Shown piece after piece: positions 57,871 to 64,000 of a stretch of 64,000 bases of DNA. The stretch is taken from NCBI GenBank assembly GCA_001692895.1, contig KV748229.1, positions 185,359-249,358 on the forward strand, read 5' to 3'. Position numbers and translations under genes: made by a program. Origin of the DNA: Cenococcum geophilum 1.58. Taxonomy: Eukaryota; Ascomycota; Dothideomycetes; Gloniales; Gloniaceae. A model generated the notes under the pieces. That model saw nothing but the letters and a program-made list of their open reading frames with translations, did not search any database and was not told the DNA's origin. The first letter of the stretch is position 1. Every line of letters starts with the position of its first letter.

Positions 57871-58204
57871 CAGAGCTCTTATAAGCTTTATATCTATATA
57901 ATATTACTTATCCTTAGGATATTTAGATAAAAGTGGTACTATTTTAAAGCGCTTTATAAGCTCTATAAATCTATACTAATAGAAAATTTATTTATTTAAT
58001 ATTGGGAGGTGCATTACAAGTGTAAGCATATTAAGGGGATTTTGCCAAGACTATCCGGATAGTCTCTGGATACTATTAGCTGATAGGCCTATTATCCAAG
58101 AGGCCTATCCGGCCTATCCTCCGCAGGTCTGACCGAGCTATACACAGGGCATAACAGAGCATGTAAATAGTCAATAAAAGCTGTAATTTTTGCCCATTTT
58201 AATA

Positions 58205-58605
58205 CCACGCAATGCCGCGTATATCTAATAACATTAACTATATAAAGTGGAAGGATCCTCGTTTTAAAAAATCGAAGAAGCCACTGCTAGAGCTATAGAC
58301 TGTACCGCCCTTTACTCCCCTTTAAGTAGACAACTACTAGGACCTAGGAGAAGCTACTATCCCCTTAGGCACTAATTGTAGCGATTCTATAGCCCTTTTC
58401 CGCCTATTCTTTACTGATAAGATACTAGATAAGATGGCTAGCTAAATAAACACCTATATAGAGGCAAATTATAACGGAACCTTATAGCAAGAACTACGGT
58501 GGGTCCTATTATTAGGCTAGGTATATAGGAAATGCAAGTACAAAAGTCAACAACGTAATAATAACTGGTGGAGTGGTTGCCTAACAGATTAACTCTAATT
58601 ATATT
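58205..58605 (+). pseudogene. piggyBac-like (DDE_Tnp_1_7) transposase, N-terminal scrap
   Basis: A plus frame reads YIKWKDPRFKKSKKP, then TIPLGTNCSDSIALFRLFFT, DKILDKMAS, INTYIEANYNGTL and LRWVLLLG. This matches the fungal piggyBac-type N-terminal segment (LxxLxxPLALFRLFFTDEILDxI...TNxYAE...). Several stops interrupt it (TAG after LLEL, TAA after TPL, TAG after DNY, TAA after KMAS). All can be explained by C/G to T/A transitions. The DDE core is absent because the next element begins at about 58.6 kb. Confidence 0.6.
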
Positions 58606-61600
58606 CTAAGAATTACTACAAGGAAGGAACTATCTAGGTAGGGACTAAGGGTCCTTAAATACACAACCGTACTCCTATAAAATCCTTCTTATACGTAATA
58701 TACGTCTTATATATAAGGTACGTAAGTTCCTCTTATTCCTCTTATTTAATACGTAGTATATTATATAACCTTAGTTACTATTCCTTATTATATAGTTCTA
58801 TCGGCTCCATACTAGACTGTGCCTAAATTAACTAACTAGCTTCTTCTAACTCCTCTCCTAGTAGTTATAACATTGTACTTAAAGCGTCCGTAACACTATC
58901 TCCCTTCTCTTTATCTTTATTCTTAAAGATTTAAAACATCTCTAAGTCGTTTACTAAAGGTATAATATCTATCTAATTAATTTAGTTAATATTGTTACTT
59001 ATTATACCTAAAGCTTCTTCTTCCTTACACGCCTAACGTCGTGCTCGTACTATTGCTACGATATTATTACTTAGTGAAATTATACCGTCTCTATATTCTC
59101 GTTGCGTAAAAGAGGGATTAGTTTACGTTATATTAGCGAGTCTATCCTCCTAATAACCGTCTTTTTATTTAGAGTGCACTAAAGTAAATATTCGTTCGTC
59201 CTATAACGTTTGCTTTACTTCTAATACTAAATATACGCGACCTATTACTCTTAATAGTTATCTAGTTCCCTAATTAATTTATCTTAAGGTCTTATATTTA
59301 ATCTGCTACTACGCGGCTAGATAGTAAACTGTCTTAAGCCCTTACTAAGTTAGAACGTTCTTATAACGCGGAACAGAAGGCCCTAAATACTTACATCGCA
59401 GCGTCTACTTAATTACTTCGTCTTAAGAAGGTATATAAGAAGGTTCGTTTTAAGGAGTAGAAACTTATAGAATAGGGTTTATAGAAACTTAGTAATAAAA
59501 GAATAGATTCTCTTCCAATAGAGAAGGAAACAGATTTAAGTAGTTCGGCAACTACTCTTCCTAGGTCCCCCTTAGGTAACTTATTTTTTTATAATCCTTT
59601 TTTTTTAATACTACCTGACCTAATCTCTTCTAATACTCCTATACCTTTCCTATAGCGTTCTTTAAATTATCTAGTGGCTCCTAGGTAGTCTTATTATAGC
59701 CTATCCACTTAACCTTATACTATGTTTTATTATTAATATCCTCATAACTAACGATCTTTAAAACTTACTATTTGTCTTCTTCTTATCCTCTATACGTATC
59801 TGCTTTATAAACTAGTAGCTTAATATTCCTATATACTGGCTCTAGCATTACAATATACTATATAGGGTAGATCTTTATTCTAGCTGGTAGGTTTAACTTA
59901 AATATAACTGGTGAAATCCTTTTTATAATTTTAAAAGGTCCTAGTCTAACGTGGTCCAACTTCTTACTTAGTCATTAACTCTTAAAATTTTTGTGTAGTA
60001 GCTATACTTTATCTCCCTCCTTAAGATCTAGTCCCTTAGATCTCTTAATATTATAGTACCTTTTTATTCTCTCTTATACTTTCTTCGCTAATTCTATAAG
60101 GTCTATATAAAGATTTATTAATGTCTTTATTCTTTCTTTAGCTGTATTACTTATTTTCTTTACTTGCTATAGTAATAACAATATTCTTAGCTTATATCCG
60201 TAATTTGCCTTAAATAGTAATATACCTATTCCTTCTTAAGGTATTATATTGTATATAAACTATATAACTAGTAATAGCAATACCTAATTATTCTATGCAT
60301 AATTAATATAATACCTTAGATACTACTCTAGTGTCTAATTTAATCTTTCCGTTTAACTATCTATCTATAGATAATATATAGTAAAAGTTACTACTCTAAC
60401 TCCTTACTCCGCTAAGAATACTTCCTAGAATGCTACTATAAATCTTAAATCTCTATCCGATATAATTTTACTTAGTACTCTATATCTTATAAATACTTCT
60501 TTAACATAGATTCTAGCGACATCTTCCGCTAAGATTTCTTCTGTGTATGCTATAAAGTATCCCCACTTTATAAGCTTGTCTACTATTACTAAAATTATAT
60601 TATAATCCTGTCCGGTAATAGGGTCTCTTAATTTTAGCAACTTAATAATAAAGTCCCATAATATAACCTCCCATAGTCTCTTTAGTATTTTAATAGGTTA
60701 TAGCCCTCTATATAGCTTATGCCTTATTAGTTTATTTCTTTAGCAATCTAAACATTCCCTTATTACTTTTCTTATAATATTCCAGATTCCGTTAATAATA
60801 TACTCCTCCTAAAGTCTTAATACTAAGCCTATAGCTCCATTATATCCTTAAGTTAATCCCTTATAGAATTCTTCCATAAATTGCTCTACTATACTTCTTA
60901 GGATATACTTTACTTCTCGATTTTCGTATATATCCATCTATAAATCTTCTAGCTATACTTTTAGAATTCTTTATACCTAAAAGCTTTCTAGTATCTCGTA
61001 GACTTTCTCTAACTTATCCTCTTAAGTTGCTACGATCTTTAGATAATTATACCTAATTAATCCATCTATATCCTTTCGCAGTAGAGCCCCTGATGGCTTT
61101 TCGTTATTTTATAGTTTAGCCTTTCTGCTTAGAGTATCTGCTTATATATTCTCCGTACCCTTAATATACTAAATCTTAAAATAGTATTCTGCAAGCATCT
61201 CTGCCCATCTAACCTATTTTTAGTTAAGTTCCTTTGTCGTTAGGAATCCTATTAGGTTCTTATAGTCCGTCTTAACTATAAATAGTTTCTCTATACCTTA
61301 TAAGAATGCTCTTTATTTCTTTAGTGCTATAACTATACCTAATAACTCCTTATTATAGATGTTATAGTTTAGTTCTAGTGGTGTTATCTTCCTACTATAG
61401 TATGCTACTGGATACCATCCGTCTGGATGCTTTTATATAAAGTATACTCCTAGTATAAAGTCTAATGCGTTTATTTCTATAACTGTCTCTAGTCCTAGTT
61501 AATAGATCTTAAGAACTAGCTCCTAGGTGAATAACTCTTTAACTTTCTTAAAGAGCTCTCTCTATTCCTCTCCCTATATCTATAGTTCTTCTTTCTTTAT

Positions 61601-64000
61601 TAATCGCGTAAATGGTTTAATATTCTTTAACTACTGCGCTATAAACCTTCTATAGTAATTGCAAAACCCTAGAAATAATCTTAACTATATAACGTTCTCT
61701 AGTTTTTACCAATTTACTATAGCCTAATTTAATAATAAATTTAATAAAATCAGTCTTCCTAGTAAAGAACTCGCATTTCTTAATTGCTACTAGCATCTAT
61801 TCTTCTTATAGTCTCTTTAAAACCCATTTAACGTGTTCTCTATATTCTTCCTTATTTATTAAGTAGATAATAATATCGTTGAGGTATACTATAACAAATT
61901 TATCTAAGTGTTCTCCTAATACATTATTAATACGCTTCTAGAACGTTACTGGTACGTTTATAAGCCTAAATTATATAACTAATAGTTTATATAGTCCTTC
62001 CTTTAACCTAAAGGCTGCCTTCTATTTGTTGCCTTCCTTAATCCTAATCTAATAGTATGCCTATCTTAGATCTATCTTTATAAAGATTTACGCGTTGCCT
62101 ATCCTATCTTAGATTTCGCTAATTAAGGGTAAAGGATATCTATCCTTCCTAGTGATGTTATTTAACTGTCTATAGTTAATACATAGTCTTAGTTTGCTAT
62201 TCTTCTTTAGTATAAACAGTACTAAATATCCTACTAATAACTGCGATGGTCTAATGTATCCTTTTCGTAGATTTTCTTAGATAAACTCTTTTAATGCTCT
62301 ACCTTCTTCTTCGGTAAGCTTGTAGATTAGAAAGAACTTTAGACTTGTTCTTAGTTCTAACTCTATCTTATAGTCCTATGCTATATGCTCTAACAGCTTT
62401 TTACTTTCCGGTAACGATAGTTTTTTACCGTACTTATAGTATCTTTTTGGTACGTAACTTAAGCTTCCCTCGGTCTCCTTATATATCGCTCCAACTTAGT
62501 ACTATACCATCTTAGCTTATTATTATATCTTACGGCGTTAAGTATCTCTAATATTAACCTAACCTATGATCCAATCGATCTTTAGATTATACTCTTATAA
62601 CTAAGGCATCCCTAATACTGCCTTATCCTATTCTAATGGTAGGATATTAAAAGACATCTTAATCCGTCTCCCTTTAATGGTTATCTAAATAGGTCCTATC
62701 TTAAGATTAATAATCCCTCCTCTATAGGCTATTAGATCTCCTAAAATTATAACTAATAGGTAAGGTTGCTCCTTCTGCCTATATAGTAGTCCCATTCTCT
62801 TAACTGCTACTAGTAAGATATAGTTTCTCATTACTCTACTATCTATTAGCGCTTCGAACTGCTAATCTTGCCAATTAACTCGTAAATTTAGGTATTGTCC
62901 TTAAATTCCTTTAAGGGTCTAAGGCTCTACCACTAGCTCCCTCTGGTCCTATAGGCCTCTACTTTTCCTAACTATTAACTGCTTAATCCTTATATACTTG
63001 GCTTACTTTTTAGCCAATACCTAGTTCGCTTTTTATCTTTAATATACTATAGACACGTATTTTCTAGGCATTCCCACCACTATTATCCGTCTAAGCATTC
63101 TTTTATAAGGAATCTTCCTAGTTAAAGTACTAAGCTTCCTTCCTCTTAAACTTCTGCTAGATGCCATTTATATATATATTTAGTATTCCTGTACTATCGC
63201 TTATCTATTATCCAGTACATCCTTATAGGGTATTTCCGATTCTTTTCCTTTGGATTCTTATACATCTTATATATATCATCCACGTATACAATCCATAATA
63301 GTGTATAGTATGCTAGGTGCTTTAAGTTAACTCTTAACTCGTCTTTATCTTTAAGTTTAAACCTTTATTATGCTAATTTAAACATTATAACTTCGTTCGC
63401 GGGTACTAAGATGCGTCTCTCGCTTCTCTAGTCCTCTAATTGTTCCTCTAAATCCTTTAATATCATTATTAAGGCTCCTTTAATATACGTTATAGCCTTT
63501 TCTATAATTAGGTGGTTTTAGATAACTCTTTTATTTAACTATATATAGAAATCTTCCTACTTGTTATTATACCTTTATCTATACCACTTTTAGTACAGCT
63601 ACTAGAGTATATACAGCTTATTCGTAAGGAAATATCTTCTTATTACTACGTTATAACAGCCTTTTATATATCGTTCTTCGAACCTAGTTAGGATTCCTAG
63701 ATCCTCTTTATCTTCCAGTTTAGTAAGCTACTTAGCTCTTAGTATGCCTACTCTTAGCCTATTAGTAATTCTTTATACTAGTGCTCTGTCCTTTATACGT
63801 CCCAATATACTAGATCTCTTATCTAGTTTCTGTTCTTACTATGTGATAATTCTTTACCTAAATTCTTTTATGGTTTCTTTTAGTTTACGCCTCGCGCTTT
63901 AATTCTCAAAGTTCTCTTACTTCTTAATCTTAGTATTAACTTTTCAATCTTTAGTCCAAACACTATATTCTACTAGTAAGTCCTCTAAGTCCATATATTT
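58600..64000 (-). mobile_element. Second fossil Ty3/Gypsy element, minus strand, cut by the window edge
   Basis: The minus-strand order from the right edge is gag (about 64.0-63.0 kb), protease (about 62.9-62.6), reverse transcriptase (about 62.35-61.6, with the catalytic aspartate region near 61.87), RNase H (about 61.5-61.1) and integrase (about 60.9-60.0). A chromodomain-like tail lies near 59.7 and a 3' LTR ends at 58895. A polypurine tract (AAAGAGAAGGGAGATA) abuts an LTR starting TGTTACGG on the minus strand. The LTR's other end, near 58.6 kb, is not sharply defined. The least decayed piece is the integrase core at 60425-60640. The element is RIPed and carries many breaks; its 5' LTR lies beyond 64000. 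Confidence 0.82.

Larger units (their letters stand above)
28934..58131. mobile_element. hAT-like termini with 8-bp target duplication enclosing a 29.2-kb nest
   Basis: CAGACCTGCGGAGGATA at 28934-28950 is exactly inverted at 58115-58131. Immediately outside is the same 8-mer ACCGAGCT, at 28926-28933 and 58132-58139. An 8-bp duplication and a CAG-type terminus are hAT hallmarks. Next to each end are clustered GGATA/TATCC words (28945-29035; 58046-58120), like subterminal transposase-binding repeats. I see no hAT transposase, so the founding element was probably non-autonomous. Two further RIPed termini of the same type, at 57070-57143 and from 57151, suggest that two related elements abut near 57.15 kb. 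Confidence 0.7.

Overview
The window reads as a chromosomal segment of a filamentous ascomycete (Pezizomycotina). The genes carry short GT-AG introns of roughly 50-95 bases. The protein families are typical of these fungi: a PTH11/rhodopsin-like membrane protein, a berberine-bridge-type oxidase with signal peptide, RIT1 fused to DUF6314, NACHT and F-box-like debris. Wide tracts are extremely AT-rich and full of stop codons, the mark of repeat-induced point mutation (RIP). Two compartments are clear: a gene-bearing part at 1-28.9 kb, interrupted by one 5.4 kb repeat element, and a transposon-dense AT-rich part at 28.9-64 kb.

Gene-bearing part. From the left edge: the C-terminal part of TFIIIB subunit Bdp1 (+); a Mutator/FAR1 transposase scrap; an F-box-like gene split by a solo LTR with a perfect 5-bp target duplication; a seven-exon PTH11/rhodopsin-like gene (-, 378 aa); a small inverted-repeat element; a five-exon FAD-linked oxidase (+, 495 aa); an F-box-like pseudogene (-); a 14-bp minisatellite; a NACHT-type pseudogene (+); and a five-exon RIT1 gene (-, 676 aa). 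After the 5.4 kb TIR element at 15.39-20.81 kb come an intronless GH31 glycosidase (+, 814 aa), a NADAR pseudogene (-) and an intact RelA/SpoT-domain gene (-, 468 aa). No biosynthetic cluster is evident; the genes look like independent neighbours.

The 5.4 kb element (15394-20807) has 32-bp terminal inverted repeats next to TA dinucleotides. Inside are palindromically arranged arrays of ~20-bp units (GAGGCTCTGCGTA-type). Its core is an AT-rich RIPed block holding a short, GC-richer solo LTR-like insert.

Transposon-dense part. This is a nest with readable boundaries. (1) Inverted 17-bp termini (CAGACCTGCGGAGGATA) at 28934 and 58131 are flanked by an exact 8-bp direct repeat ACCGAGCT, as in hAT elements, so 29.2 kb sits between them. 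(2) Inside lies a fossil Ty3/Gypsy chromovirus, 29388-56632, with 211-bp LTRs. (3) Its integrase region is split by a ~21 kb element (34538-55597) with imperfect 14-bp TIRs, flanking TA, and subterminal tandem repeats. That element holds relics of a Plavaka-type transposase, a SNF2-like helicase and an NFX1/ZNFX1-like SF1 helicase, plus several kb I cannot assign. (4) Within it is a long-TIR MITE, itself split by (5) a solo LTR with a perfect 5-bp duplication. Right of the nest are a piggyBac-like transposase scrap and a second Gypsy fossil (minus strand) that runs off the window.

The strongest candidate for something undescribed is the ~21 kb TIR element combining a Plavaka-type transposase with two helicase relics. 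Next are the TIR elements built around palindromic minisatellites. All boundaries and family names come from reading the sequence by eye; no database search was run.
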